Below are positions 18,494 through 27,644 of a stretch of 64,000 nucleotides of DNA, in pieces. Positions within the stretch are counted from its first letter, which is position 1. Each line of letters opens with the position of its first letter. Location: the NCBI GenBank assembly GCA_012955965.1, contig JABBZI010000002.1, forward strand, positions 62,001-126,000, in the 5' to 3' direction. The notes beneath the pieces were generated by a model. It saw only the letters and a program-made list of their open reading frames with translations, searched no databases and was not told the origin of the DNA. Origin of the DNA: Clostridioides difficile. Its GTDB lineage: Bacteria > Bacillota > Clostridia > Peptostreptococcales > Peptostreptococcaceae. Made by a program: the position numbers and the translations under genes.

Positions 18494-19288
18494 ATGAAAT
18501 TATATTTAAGTGCTGATATAGAAGGTACTTGTGGTATTGTAAATTGGGATGAGACAAAACTTGAATGCGAATTTTCATATCACTACAGAACTCAAATGAG
18601 CAAAGAAATAGCAGCAGCATGTGATGGAGCTACTCAATCTGGCATGTATGAAATACTTGTCAAAGATGCACATGATAGTGGTAGAAATATTAATCCAGAT
18701 ATTTTACCTGAAAATGTCAAAATACTTAGAGGATGGACTAAAGACCCGCTAGTTATGATGGCTGGAATTGATGAAAGCTTTGATGCGTGTATATTTACTG
18801 GCTATCATTCTGGAGCTACTTGTAATGGTAATCCACTTTCTCATACTATGGATATTGATTATGACTATTTTAAAATAAATGATGAAATAGCGTCTGAATT
18901 TACTATAAATGCTTATATTGCTGCGTATTATAATGTTCCTGTGGCCTTTTTAAGTGGAGATGAAATGCTTTGTGAAAGTGCAAAAAAACTAAACCCAAAT
19001 ATAATTACTGTACCTGTATCAAAAGGAATTGGAAACGGTTCAATTTCAATACATCCAAATCTCGCACTAAAAGAAATAGAAAAAGGTGTTAAAAAAGCTT
19101 TATCTGTGGATTTATCTAGACATTTAATAAAATTACCTGATAAATTCAAGATAGAAATAAAGTTTAGAGAACATTACAAGGCTTTTAAAGCTTCTTTTTA
19201 TCCAAATATGAAAAAAATAGATTCTCAAACAATATTATTTGAAACAGAAGACTATTATGAATTTTTAAGAATGTTATTATTTATATAA
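18494..19288 (+). CDS. M55-family D-aminopeptidase (DppA-like)
   Basis: The 264-residue protein matches the DppA family of self-compartmentalising D-amino peptidases. The N-terminal LSADIEGTCGIVNWDE holds the metal-binding Asp and Glu. DAHDSGRNINPDILP holds the next ligands, and GYHSGATCNGNPLSHTM carries the catalytic His region. SGDEMLCESA is the final family motif. The enzyme frees D-Ala and similar residues from short peptides, tying it to D-amino-acid and wall-fragment recycling. The start at 18494 is fixed by GGGGG at 18481-18485. The downstream YrvL-like gene begins 9 bases after its stop. Confidence 0.9.
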   Translation: MKLYLSADIEGTCGIVNWDETKLECEFSYHYRTQMSKEIAAACDGATQSGMYEILVKDAHDSGRNINPDILPENVKILRGWTKDPLVMMAGIDESFDACIFTGYHSGATCNGNPLSHTMDIDYDYFKINDEIASEFTINAYIAAYYNVPVAFLSGDEMLCESAKKLNPNIITVPVSKGIGNGSISIHPNLALKEIEKGVKKALSVDLSRHLIKLPDKFKIEIKFREHYKAFKASFYPNMKKIDSQTILFETEDYYEFLRMLLFI

Positions 19289-19297
19289 ATTAAGGAG

Positions 19298-19741
19298 TTG
19301 ATTAAGATAAGTAATAAAAGAAGAATTCCTTTAGGCGAATTTATTTCTGTATTTTTATTTTTTGCTGTTTTTTTTGGTATAACTTTTTGTATTTTCACGG
19401 TTATAGGAATTGGCTTCTTATCATTCTTAGGTTTTGAATATAAATCTCTTGGGTCTGTACTAATTTTCTTTTTAATATATTTTTGTATAACTACCCCAAT
19501 TGATTTTTTATGCACTACTATTTTAGATATATTTAGATATGTAAACAAATTACCTTACTCATTATATAAATTTTGCGAATTTATAATTGATTTTATACTA
19601 ACTTTTCTAGCTATGAACATAATTGATACATTTATGGATTCAATAACGATTCCTTTAAGTACAGAAATCTTATTCGCTTTACTCTCTTATCTTTTATCCG
19701 AATGTATGGATTTTTTTGATAGAGATAAGAAAAAGTCCTAA
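19298..19741 (+). CDS. YrvL-like membrane protein
   Basis: The 147-residue protein has four to five hydrophobic segments and resembles the YrvL regulatory membrane family, mainly through GFLSFLGFEYKSLGSVLIFFLIYF and the final LSYLLSECMDFFDR stretch. That assignment is from memory and moderate. The ribosome site AAGGAG (19291-19296) is one base from the TTG at 19298, too close for a normal start. In-frame ATT or ATA codons 3-9 bases later would have better spacing, so the true start may be non-canonical. It directly follows the M55 gene and is probably co-transcribed with it. Confidence 0.65.
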   Translation: MIKISNKRRIPLGEFISVFLFFAVFFGITFCIFTVIGIGFLSFLGFEYKSLGSVLIFFLIYFCITTPIDFLCTTILDIFRYVNKLPYSLYKFCEFIIDFILTFLAMNIIDTFMDSITIPLSTEILFALLSYLLSECMDFFDRDKKKS

Positions 19742-19745
19742 TAAA

Positions 19746-19804
19746 AAAGATAGATTTTTTGATAGAACACATACATTAGTGTATCTATTATATAATCTAT
19801 CTTT
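19746..19804. terminator. Bidirectional terminator
   Basis: AAAGATAGATT (19746-19756) pairs with AATCTATCTTT (19794-19804), with a second inner stem-loop. It lies between the YrvL-like gene and the converging oxidoreductase. Confidence 0.7.
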
Positions 19805-19828
19805 ATTTTATTTAACAAGTTTTCTTAA

Positions 19829-21115
19829 TTAAAATATAGTTTCTTCTATCTCTCTAGTCATTTGTTTCGCATTATCAAAAAAATCTTCTATATATACTAC
19901 TTCATCACTCATTCTTGAATATTCAGCTGCAAATGCCATTACATGACTTTGTATAGCCTCTTTTGCTGCTACTCTACCCTTTTCTAGTTCTTTATTTGAA
20001 ACTAATTCAACAAATTCAGCGATAAGGTTTCTATCATATTCCTCCACCATATTCTGTTTATTTGATGGCTTTATAACTATTTCTTCATTTTTTCCAAACT
20101 CTTTAATTCTTATCTCATTTTTATTTAAGTCGCCACCAACTTCACCATGACTAAACATTAGCTTTATAGTTCTTCCGCTTTCTTTAGTAAATGCACATAA
20201 ATTAAAAGTAGCTGTCACTCCATTTTCAAACTGCAATATATTTACCATATTATCTACAACATTGTTGTCACATCTATAGACACATCTTCCATATGGACTA
20301 GTCTCAAGTATTTTTAAAATATTTTCTTCTGTTGGATTTATATGAACAGCTCTGTTTATACTTCTATCTTTTTCTAGATAAATTTTCTTTGCTGAATATG
20401 GACATTTTTTTTCAACTAAGCATTGAAGACAGTTCTGTGCCATTTCTCCACTAGCATGTTGGTTATTAAGATGCTTCAAACTTCCAAATGCAGATATTTT
20501 TTTACATCTACTACCTACTAAATATAATAAAATATCCATATCATGACAACTCTTAGCTAAGATTAAAGGACTTGTTTCATTACTATTTCTCCAATTTCCT
20601 CTAGTAAAACTATGTGCAAAATGCCAGTACCCTATATTTTCATTGTACTGTATACTAACCAGTTCTCCTAATTTTTTACTTTCTGCGATTTCTTTTAATT
20701 TATTATAAAATGGAGAATATCTAAGTACATGACAAATCATAAAAATCTTATCTTTATACTTATCACATAGGTCATCTATATGAACCAAACCATCAAGACT
20801 GTTAGACATTGGCTTTTCTAATAATATATGATAGCCTTTTTCAAGAGCTAATTTTGCTACATCATAATGTCTATCATCATTTGTAGCTATTATGACTGCA
20901 TCTGCCATTTTATCTTGTTCAAAAAAGTCTTCTAAAGTCTCAAATACATTTTTGCTATCTAAATTATATTTTTGTGTAAATAATTCTCTTCTTCCTTTTT
21001 TAGGTTCAGCTACAGCAACTATTTCACACACATCAGAATTTTCATAAATATATGGAGCATATGCATATGTTCCTCTATTACCTGCTCCAATTACAGCAAT
21101 TTTTACTTTTTCCAT
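19829..21115 (-). CDS. Gfo/Idh/MocA-family NAD(P)-dependent oxidoreductase
   Basis: The 428-residue protein has an N-terminal Rossmann domain (KIAVIGAGNRGTYAY) and the family EKP motif in LLEKPMSNSLDG, followed by the alpha/beta substrate domain with HDMDIL at about residue 190. Unusually, the middle has several cysteines (NCLQCLVEKKCPYS and YGRCVYRCD, about residues 230-285), suggesting a bound metal in this subgroup. The family oxidises sugars, inositols or related alcohols; the substrate is not predictable. It is a single gene with its own AAGGGGAT ribosome site. Confidence 0.88.
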   Translation of the reverse strand: MEKVKIAVIGAGNRGTYAYAPYIYENSDVCEIVAVAEPKKGRRELFTQKYNLDSKNVFETLEDFFEQDKMADAVIIATNDDRHYDVAKLALEKGYHILLEKPMSNSLDGLVHIDDLCDKYKDKIFMICHVLRYSPFYNKLKEIAESKKLGELVSIQYNENIGYWHFAHSFTRGNWRNSNETSPLILAKSCHDMDILLYLVGSRCKKISAFGSLKHLNNQHASGEMAQNCLQCLVEKKCPYSAKKIYLEKDRSINRAVHINPTEENILKILETSPYGRCVYRCDNNVVDNMVNILQFENGVTATFNLCAFTKESGRTIKLMFSHGEVGGDLNKNEIRIKEFGKNEEIVIKPSNKQNMVEEYDRNLIAEFVELVSNKELEKGRVAAKEAIQSHVMAFAAEYSRMSDEVVYIEDFFDNAKQMTREIEETIF

Positions 21116-21201
21116 ACTTTAATTTATCCCCTTTATATTATTTATACTACTCTATTATAGTCTATTTTTATAGACATTTGGATATTTTTAATAAAAGAAA
21201 C

Positions 21202-21231
21202 AGCAGTTATAATTTTTCAATTTTAACTGCT
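21202..21231 (-). terminator. Terminator after the EamA transporter
   Basis: AGCAGTTA pairs with TAACTGCT around a 14-base loop. On the minus strand it is followed by a T-rich run and lies about 115 bases beyond the transporter stop. Confidence 0.55.
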
Positions 21232-21345
21232 ATTTTATACTAATATATTAAATATTTTCAATCTATATATTATTTAGCTTTAATATAAAATCTTAAGTAT
21301 TAAATACAGACTCTAAACACAATTTTTATCTATCTTATTGCTTTA

Positions 21346-22236
21346 TTATCTTCTATTTTCTTTGTCTAATTTATCTAACTTCTTATTATATAAAAACATA
21401 TAAAAGGCTGCTGAAAATACTATTAAATATCCGACAACACTTAGCATATCTGGATAAACATTGAATAAGAATATACTTAAAATTGCTGAAAAAATTATAT
21501 TACTATAGTCAAATATAGAAATTTCTTTAGCAGGTGCATACTTATATGCTAAAGTTATTCCAAATTGACCTAAACTTGCAAATACGCCTCCTAGTAATAA
21601 ATATATAAGTTGCATAGGAGTCATTGGTTCATATACTGCAAAAGCAATTGGTCCTACAGTAATCAATGAAAATACTGAAAAGAAAAATACAATTGTATAA
21701 TAATCTTCTCTATCTCCAAGAACTCTCAAACATGTATATGCCATTGCTGCAAATATAGCTCCAGCAATTCCTCCTAAATATGGAATCACTTCTACACTAA
21801 ATGTTGGTTTTATTATGAATAAAGCTCCTATAAACGCAATTATAATAGCTCCTATCTGTTTTACATTTATTTTCTCTTTTAGAGCAATTGCACAAAATAT
21901 AACTACAAGGAAAGGACTCATTTTATTTAACATGTTAGCATCTGAAAGCATTAATTTGTCAATTGCATAGTAGTTAAATATAACTCCTAAAGTTCCAAAT
22001 ATTGACCTATATAAAAGTACTTTTAAATTTGCCTTTTTACCAGTTAGACTACCTCTATGTTTTATAATAAGCCAAAAGGCTATTATAGCTGATACCAAAT
22101 TTCTAAAGAATACTTTTTGAAAACTTGGTAAATCTCCTGCTAGTTTTACAAATGCAGACATCATTGCAAAACCAAGAGCTGATAATATTATGAACATTAT
22201 GCCCTTTATTCGATTTGATTTGATTGTACTACTCAT
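21346..22236 (-). CDS. EamA/DMT-family transporter (10 membrane helices)
   Basis: The 296-residue protein has ten hydrophobic segments arranged as two EamA repeats of five, the drug/metabolite transporter layout. FQKVFFRNLVSAIIAF and FIGALFIIKP in the first half and LGQFGITLAYKYAPAKEISIF in the second are typical. The C-terminus is basic and cytosolic (YNKKLDKLDKENRR). Substrate is unknown; members export amino acids, nucleotides or other metabolites. The start has AAAGAGGTAAGT upstream. It is not in an obvious operon. Confidence 0.88.
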   Translation of the reverse strand: MSSTIKSNRIKGIMFIILSALGFAMMSAFVKLAGDLPSFQKVFFRNLVSAIIAFWLIIKHRGSLTGKKANLKVLLYRSIFGTLGVIFNYYAIDKLMLSDANMLNKMSPFLVVIFCAIALKEKINVKQIGAIIIAFIGALFIIKPTFSVEVIPYLGGIAGAIFAAMAYTCLRVLGDREDYYTIVFFFSVFSLITVGPIAFAVYEPMTPMQLIYLLLGGVFASLGQFGITLAYKYAPAKEISIFDYSNIIFSAILSIFLFNVYPDMLSVVGYLIVFSAAFYMFLYNKKLDKLDKENRR

Positions 22237-22528
22237 ACTTACCTCTTTTCTATATAAATATATAAAGTCATATTAATTAAAGACTTCTACTTATAGATTA
22301 AATAATAATTATCTAAATATTCCAATTTATACTATAATTAAAAGTATAAATTATGTCAAGTAACTAATAAATCTTTTCAATTAATAACAATAATAATTAT
22401 AATTAAAAAGTTGTATGTTTTTATAGATTATTATTACAATATATAATATAATTTTATATAGTATAGACTTTTTTTAATTTATTATTTAGATTTTTAATAG
22501 ATTTTTTAATTATGGAGGTATTTAAAAC

Positions 22529-22873
22529 ATGGAAATAAAAAGATATGAAGGAACTGGAAGAATGAGTAGAGCTGTAGTTCATAACAGCACAGTTTACTTA
22601 TGTGGACAAACTCATGCTGAGGGCGGAATAATTGAGCAGACTACTGAAGTTTTAGCTAAAATAGAAGATTTATTAAGCAAATATGACTCAGATAAACAAC
22701 ATTTATTATCTGTTACTATTTATTTAAGAGATATGAAAGATTTTGAAGCTATGAACTCTGTTTGGGATGCTTGGGTTGAAAAAGGATTTGAACCTGCTAG
22801 AGCTTGTGTTGAAGCTAGACTTGCTAGAGAGCATTTATTGGTTGAAATGAGCGTTGTGGCAGCTACAAAATAA
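22529..22873 (+). CDS. RidA-family (YjgF-like) enamine/imine deaminase
   Basis: The 114-residue protein is a single RidA domain. YLCGQTHAE replaces the common SGQ motif, [19 protein letters not shown] is the central signature, and [25 protein letters not shown] carries the substrate-binding Arg and Glu residues. Trimeric RidA proteins hydrolyse reactive enamines formed by PLP enzymes. The start has GGAGGTAT upstream. A strong hairpin terminator follows 15 bases after the stop and is shared with the converging CocE-type gene. Confidence 0.88.
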   Translation: MEIKRYEGTGRMSRAVVHNSTVYLCGQTHAEGGIIEQTTEVLAKIEDLLSKYDSDKQHLLSVTIYLRDMKDFEAMNSVWDAWVEKGFEPARACVEARLAREHLLVEMSVVAATK

Positions 22874-22887
22874 TTAATTTAACTGAC

Positions 22888-22919
22888 AAGGAGATATAAT
22901 ATTGACATTATATCTCCTT
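22888..22919. terminator. Bidirectional terminator
   Basis: AAGGAGATATAAT (22888-22900) pairs perfectly with ATTATATCTCCTT (22907-22919) around a 6-base loop. Confidence 0.8.
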
Positions 22920-22939
22920 ACTGTTTTATTTACATCAAT

Positions 22940-25036
22940 TTACTTATTTTCTACAGGCAATATCAATTTGGATGGATATTTACCTCCATGATAAATGATA
23001 TTCTTTGCTTCTATATATTCAATACTATTATAACCTTCTATAGTATTGCTATTTTGGAAAATAAAGTTTTTAGCACTAGATGTTATATCTAGTCTAATTT
23101 TATGACCAACTTTAAATGTGTTTGATATTTTTGAAGTTATAATTGAGAACTTGTAAATCTCTCCTTCTTCCATAAACTCCGACTTATAAAAACCATTTCT
23201 AAATCTGGCACTAAGTATACCATCAGCTAATTTAATTGAATTTCCATCCAAATCTACATCCATAATTTTTATAACCCAATCAGTATCTTTAGCAGAACTT
23301 GATGCGAAGAACTCTAACTTTATATCACCTGTTATAGTAAATTCTTCACTAAAAGCATCTGATGTATAACACAACATGTCACTTCTTTTTTCTAAATCCT
23401 TATAATTATTTGGAACACCAACTTCATTTTCTGACATATCAATTAGTTGTATTGATGGGTCTTTAGGATTATATATATACTTATCACACTTTTCTTCTAA
23501 AACACTATCAAATACTAATCTTCCATTTCCTAAAGATGTGTTAGCATTCCCATCACTTATTAGATATAAAGCCTTATCTATTTTGTTTCTTATTGGCCAA
23601 TTTGTCTCTGTCTTCCACTTATTAGAACCTACAGAATAATACTCTACTGAGGCAGTCTTATCTATTTTGTTTTCTATCTCTTTTAAGTATTTATCGAACC
23701 ATAACAGATAATTATAATCTAAATCATATCTCAGTGAATTATTTCCTAAAGAGATACCATTTATATCTCTTAAAGTATTTGAGTTATGCATCCATGGACC
23801 TAAAATAGCCTTTCTTTTCCCTTTTTCATAACCTTTTATTACATCTAAAGCTTCTGTAGTTCCCATACCATTATCATCATACCATCCAGATACAACCAAT
23901 GCAGGTACATTTATTTTATCTTTTTGTGAATGCCAATCCATCATATCCCAATACTCATCTTTTTCTATTCTCTTTAGCCATTCTTCCAAGAATTTTATTC
24001 TATATCCAAGCGCTTCAATAGGGATATTCTGTATAGGTCGTATGTTTAAAACATCATCCCAATCATCTCGTACCATTTTACTTCTATCAACTTTATTTCT
24101 CGATACCATAAATGCCCATGCAAGCATACCAGATACAAAGGCTCCCCCTTTTCTTGGTATATCAATAAAAGGACTTCCTGATGTTACTATACTAACTAAA
24201 GCTTTAAGATGTTTATTGCCTGAAGATGCAGCTGCCCATTGAACATAACCAAGATAAGATGCCCCTAACATACCAACCATTCCGTTTGACCATTTCTGTG
24301 ATACTATCCAGTTTATAGTACTATCTCCATCTTCTCTTTCATGAATCATTGGCTCCCAATCACCTTCTGATTCATTTCTTCCTCTAACATCCTGTATGAC
24401 AACGACATATCCTCTTTGTACATATTTATAATATATTTCTTTATCATTTTCTTTTCCATATGGAGTTCTTATAAGAATTGTTGGTGCTTTTTTAGTAGAA
24501 TCTATAAGATTAGGAAGATACACATCTGTAGAAAGTTTTATTCCATCTTTCATATCAACCATATAATTTCCACCAAATTTTATAGAATATGTTTCTTCAT
24601 TTTTATGAGTTTTATTCCACTCTTTTAATACAGTATAATCTTCATATCCATCCATAACTAATATAGTACAAGTTTCTCTAGATAAGCATATGAAACCAAC
24701 TATTTTATTATCCACAATAATTACATCCAATGGAAATTTTTTATTTCTTTGAGCCCATATGTATTCATTAAGCCTAGAATATGTCTCTCCTAACTTATTT
24801 ATAATGACGCTTTTATCTGTATTTACTAAACTACTAGTGTATATATCAAAGTTATCAAATAAAGAACTCAAATCTATTTTTGTAAGATTTAAATAATATG
24901 CATTTTCTTCTTTACTTATTGCTTTTAAACTTTCGATTTTATTTGTAAAAGGACTCAATTTTTCAATTAATAACTTATCATCAAAAACTACATTTCCACT
25001 ATATAATCCAGATATATATAGTCTAAACTTTAGCAA
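22940..25036 (-). CDS. CocE/NonD-type S15 hydrolase (X-Pro dipeptidyl-peptidase-like)
   Basis: The 698-residue protein has a non-conserved N-terminal part of about 140 residues, then an S15 alpha/beta hydrolase (MVDMKDGIKLSTDVYLPN, ILIRTPYGK, VIQDVRGRNESEGDW). The nucleophile serine is in GMLGASYLGYVQW, with the acid in SGWYDDNG and the His in GPWMHNS. The last 200 residues are the XPP-type jelly-roll domain. Related enzymes cleave X-Pro peptides, acyl esters or beta-lactam side chains. It starts at a TTG with AGGAGG 8 bases upstream and lies 12 bases after the DUF819 gene, so a peptide-processing role with that permease and the epimerase is likely. Confidence 0.88.
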   Translation of the reverse strand: MLKFRLYISGLYSGNVVFDDKLLIEKLSPFTNKIESLKAISKEENAYYLNLTKIDLSSLFDNFDIYTSSLVNTDKSVIINKLGETYSRLNEYIWAQRNKKFPLDVIIVDNKIVGFICLSRETCTILVMDGYEDYTVLKEWNKTHKNEETYSIKFGGNYMVDMKDGIKLSTDVYLPNLIDSTKKAPTILIRTPYGKENDKEIYYKYVQRGYVVVIQDVRGRNESEGDWEPMIHEREDGDSTINWIVSQKWSNGMVGMLGASYLGYVQWAAASSGNKHLKALVSIVTSGSPFIDIPRKGGAFVSGMLAWAFMVSRNKVDRSKMVRDDWDDVLNIRPIQNIPIEALGYRIKFLEEWLKRIEKDEYWDMMDWHSQKDKINVPALVVSGWYDDNGMGTTEALDVIKGYEKGKRKAILGPWMHNSNTLRDINGISLGNNSLRYDLDYNYLLWFDKYLKEIENKIDKTASVEYYSVGSNKWKTETNWPIRNKIDKALYLISDGNANTSLGNGRLVFDSVLEEKCDKYIYNPKDPSIQLIDMSENEVGVPNNYKDLEKRSDMLCYTSDAFSEEFTITGDIKLEFFASSSAKDTDWVIKIMDVDLDGNSIKLADGILSARFRNGFYKSEFMEEGEIYKFSIITSKISNTFKVGHKIRLDITSSAKNFIFQNSNTIEGYNSIEYIEAKNIIYHGGKYPSKLILPVENK

Positions 25037-25048
25037 TTAAATCACCTC

Positions 25049-26209
25049 CTATAGTCCCAAGGACATTTTTATAGCATATGCCACTGATATACCTGCATAG
25101 TTTCCTAATACTCCACCAATTACTCCCATTACCACTGCCACACTTACAAGTGAATTCCATTTTGCAGATGCAGCTACTAAAGCTGAGGTTGGCCCATCAG
25201 CAATTGCTCCTACTATAGAAAGTATTACATATTGATACTTTATTTTTAAAAGTCTAGTTATACATAGATGGAAAACAAATGAAGCAAAAATTATGCTAAA
25301 ACAGTAAAGTGTTATGGTGAAGGTTGAACCTAAAAACTCTTTTATATCTACTGAAAAACCTATAGTACATAAAAAGAATAATGCAACAAATAATCCTAAA
25401 TCTAAATTCCCTTTTAGTTTCTTTACTGGCTTTAACTGAGCAATTATAATTGAAATAGTTGTAACTAAAAGAATTCTTGCTGCACTACTAAAACTTGAAT
25501 TGAAATATCCAGAAAGGATTGTTGCAACCTCTGTAACAACAAAGCCTATAGCCAACATCCAGGCAATATCTTGAATACTCCATTCTTTTGACCCCATAAA
25601 TTCTTCATTTTGCTCATCTTCTAATTCTGATTCTTCCACATGATATGGCCAAAGTTTTTTAAATTTCTTTGAACTCTTTAGTATAGCTGGTAGAGCAAAC
25701 ATAAATATTAATGTTGGTACTCCAATTACATAATCTGCTGCATTTGCCGCCGCAAGAGTTTGTCTACTTACATTAAGACCTGTACCAATGGCTGTAAGAT
25801 TAGCACTTCCACCAGTATATGTACCTACAAACATTCCAGCAACTTTCCAACCTTCTGATATTTTTTCTGCAAATACAAGTCCAAATAAAAATGCCATTAT
25901 ACTTACAGTTAATACTGCTACAAGAATTGCAAGCAAAGGCTCTCTTGATAACTTTGTCATTTCTTTTAAATCAACACTCATTAACATTATAGTCATAGAG
26001 ACTGGAATAGCATATGTAGAAATAGTTCCATATAACTCAGCACTTACTGGAACCACTTTTAAGTTTGAAAGTATTATTCCCATTATGATTATTGTAAGTG
26101 CTGGTCCTAAGCTCTTAATAGCTTTATATCTTTGTAAGTAAAAACCCAATGCAATCATTGATGTCATTACAGCAAGTATACTGCCTGGACTTGAAAAAAA
26201 TGTATTCAT
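25049..26209 (-). CDS. DUF819 (YjcL-like) membrane permease
   Basis: This 386-residue protein has about ten hydrophobic segments and fits the DUF819 family. GMFVGTYTGGSANLTAIG and the C-terminal GAIADGPTSALVAASAKWNSLVSVAVVMGVIGG are the family patterns. The centre has a charged cytosolic loop (about residues 185-210). Members are often next to dipeptide epimerases and peptidases, as here: the epimerase is 18 bases upstream and the CocE-type hydrolase 12 bases downstream. Uptake or export of dipeptides is an inference from that context. Confidence 0.8.
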   Translation of the reverse strand: MNTFFSSPGSILAVMTSMIALGFYLQRYKAIKSLGPALTIIIMGIILSNLKVVPVSAELYGTISTYAIPVSMTIMLMSVDLKEMTKLSREPLLAILVAVLTVSIMAFLFGLVFAEKISEGWKVAGMFVGTYTGGSANLTAIGTGLNVSRQTLAAANAADYVIGVPTLIFMFALPAILKSSKKFKKLWPYHVEESELEDEQNEEFMGSKEWSIQDIAWMLAIGFVVTEVATILSGYFNSSFSSAARILLVTTISIIIAQLKPVKKLKGNLDLGLFVALFFLCTIGFSVDIKEFLGSTFTITLYCFSIIFASFVFHLCITRLLKIKYQYVILSIVGAIADGPTSALVAASAKWNSLVSVAVVMGVIGGVLGNYAGISVAYAIKMSLGL

Positions 26210-26227
26210 ATTTAACCTCCAATTTTA

Positions 26228-27295
26228 TCATAAGTTTAATTCTATTCCTAAACCTGGTTTATTGACAAGATTCATAATATCTCCATCCATCACAAATCCT
26301 CCAGATATACCATTTAATTCTTCACAAAACATAAAACTATCAAGGTCAGCCTCTGTTATATTTTTTTTAGATGCAATTAAATTTGCTGCTGCTGTTATAC
26401 CAATTCTCGTTTCAAGCATACAACCTAACATACAATTTACTCCACTTGACTCAGCTATATTATTAATTTTTATAGCAGGATATATTCCTCCTGATTTCAT
26501 CAACTTAATATTAAATGTGTCAACTGCATCCTTTTTTATTGCTTTAATAGCATCTATTGGTGAATGCAATGACTCGTCTATCATAATTTTTATATTACTC
26601 TTATTTCTTATGTAAGCAGTTCCATCTAAATCCCAATGTGGAAGTGCTTGTTCAATTGCATCAACACCAAATTCTTCTAGTCTTTTGATAGTATTTATGC
26701 TACTATTTATATTCCATCCTTGATTTGCATCAATTCTAATTCTTATGCCTTCTCCAACAACTTCTCTAATTAATCTTACAGCTTCAATATCATCTTCAGG
26801 ATTTATCCCTGCTTTAAGCTTCAATATTCTAAATCCTTCTTTAGCTCTTTCTAAAGCTTCTTCTGCCATTTTTTCTGGTTTATCTATGCTTATAGTAATA
26901 TCTGTTTGAACTTTATTGTCAAACCCTCCAAGAACTTTATGAAGAGGTGCATTCATAATTTTCCCTTTGATATCGTATAAAGCTATATCAATGGCTGCTT
27001 TTGCAGAAGTGTTACCTATTATAATTCCATCCATGATTGTATGTATCATTTCAATATCCAGTGGGTCTTTTCCTATCAGCTCTTTTTTAAACATCAGTAA
27101 TATTGAAAGTACATTATCCAAAACTTCACCTGTTACTGCTGCAAGAGGAGCTGCTTCACCAAATCCATAATATCCTTCATCAGTTTCAATCTTTAAGATT
27201 ATACTTTCTCCATACTCAATTACCCCAAATGAAACTACTACAGGTTTTTTTAATTTAATTCTCAGTTTTTCAAATTTTATATCTGTTATCTTCAT
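26228..27295 (-). CDS. Dipeptide epimerase (enolase superfamily, L-Ala-D/L-Glu epimerase-like)
   Basis: The 355-residue protein has an N-terminal capping domain and an enolase-superfamily barrel. The two catalytic lysines fit FRILKLKAG (about residue 160) and FNIKLMKSGG (about residue 265). Metal ligands are in RIDANQGW, DAIEQALPHWD and IMIDESLHS. The family interconverts L-Ala-D-Glu with L-Ala-L-Glu or other dipeptides, opening wall peptides to normal catabolism. Exact dipeptide choice is not readable. The start has AAGGAGGG upstream. It leads a probable three-gene operon with the DUF819 permease and the CocE-type hydrolase. Confidence 0.9.
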   Translation of the reverse strand: MKITDIKFEKLRIKLKKPVVVSFGVIEYGESIILKIETDEGYYGFGEAAPLAAVTGEVLDNVLSILLMFKKELIGKDPLDIEMIHTIMDGIIIGNTSAKAAIDIALYDIKGKIMNAPLHKVLGGFDNKVQTDITISIDKPEKMAEEALERAKEGFRILKLKAGINPEDDIEAVRLIREVVGEGIRIRIDANQGWNINSSINTIKRLEEFGVDAIEQALPHWDLDGTAYIRNKSNIKIMIDESLHSPIDAIKAIKKDAVDTFNIKLMKSGGIYPAIKINNIAESSGVNCMLGCMLETRIGITAAANLIASKKNITEADLDSFMFCEELNGISGGFVMDGDIMNLVNKPGLGIELNL

Positions 27296-27381
27296 ATTAC
27301 CCTCCTTTTTTGAAGTTATAATTTAATTTATTAAATTTTATACTTAAAATTATATTATTACTTCAATACATATGTCAAGAT

Positions 27382-27396
27382 AATTTACTGAAAATT
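27382..27396. promoter_or_regulatory. CodY-box candidate upstream of the dipeptide operon
   Basis: AATTTACTGAAAATT matches the CodY consensus AATTTTCWGAAAATT at 14 of 15 positions. It lies 87-101 bases upstream of the epimerase start in a divergent promoter region, which fits nutritional repression of a peptide-use operon. CodY control is inferred from the motif only. Confidence 0.55.
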
Positions 27397-27564
27397 TACT
27401 ATTTTCTAAAATATTCTTCAATAATCTTCTTTTAATTAATACTTCTATGCTAAATTCATTCTTATTATATTTTTTATTATACTAATTCAACAATAATTGA
27501 TTTTTTTAAACTTTTATTTATATTTAATTGAATTTTAATTATCAAAACATTCCATTTATTCTTA

Positions 27565-27593
27565 TTGCCACTAATCCTATGTTATGCTATAAT
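27565..27593 (+). promoter_or_regulatory. Extended -10 promoter for the XRE-cupin regulator
   Basis: TTGCCA (27565-27570) and TATAAT (27588-27593) are spaced by 17 bases, with a TG two bases upstream of the -10. The gene start follows at 27645 with GGAGGT at 27635-27640. Confidence 0.65.
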
Positions 27594-27644
27594 TACTTTG
27601 TTTTTATCGAATATTTATATTAATTTTATTATTTGGAGGTTCTT

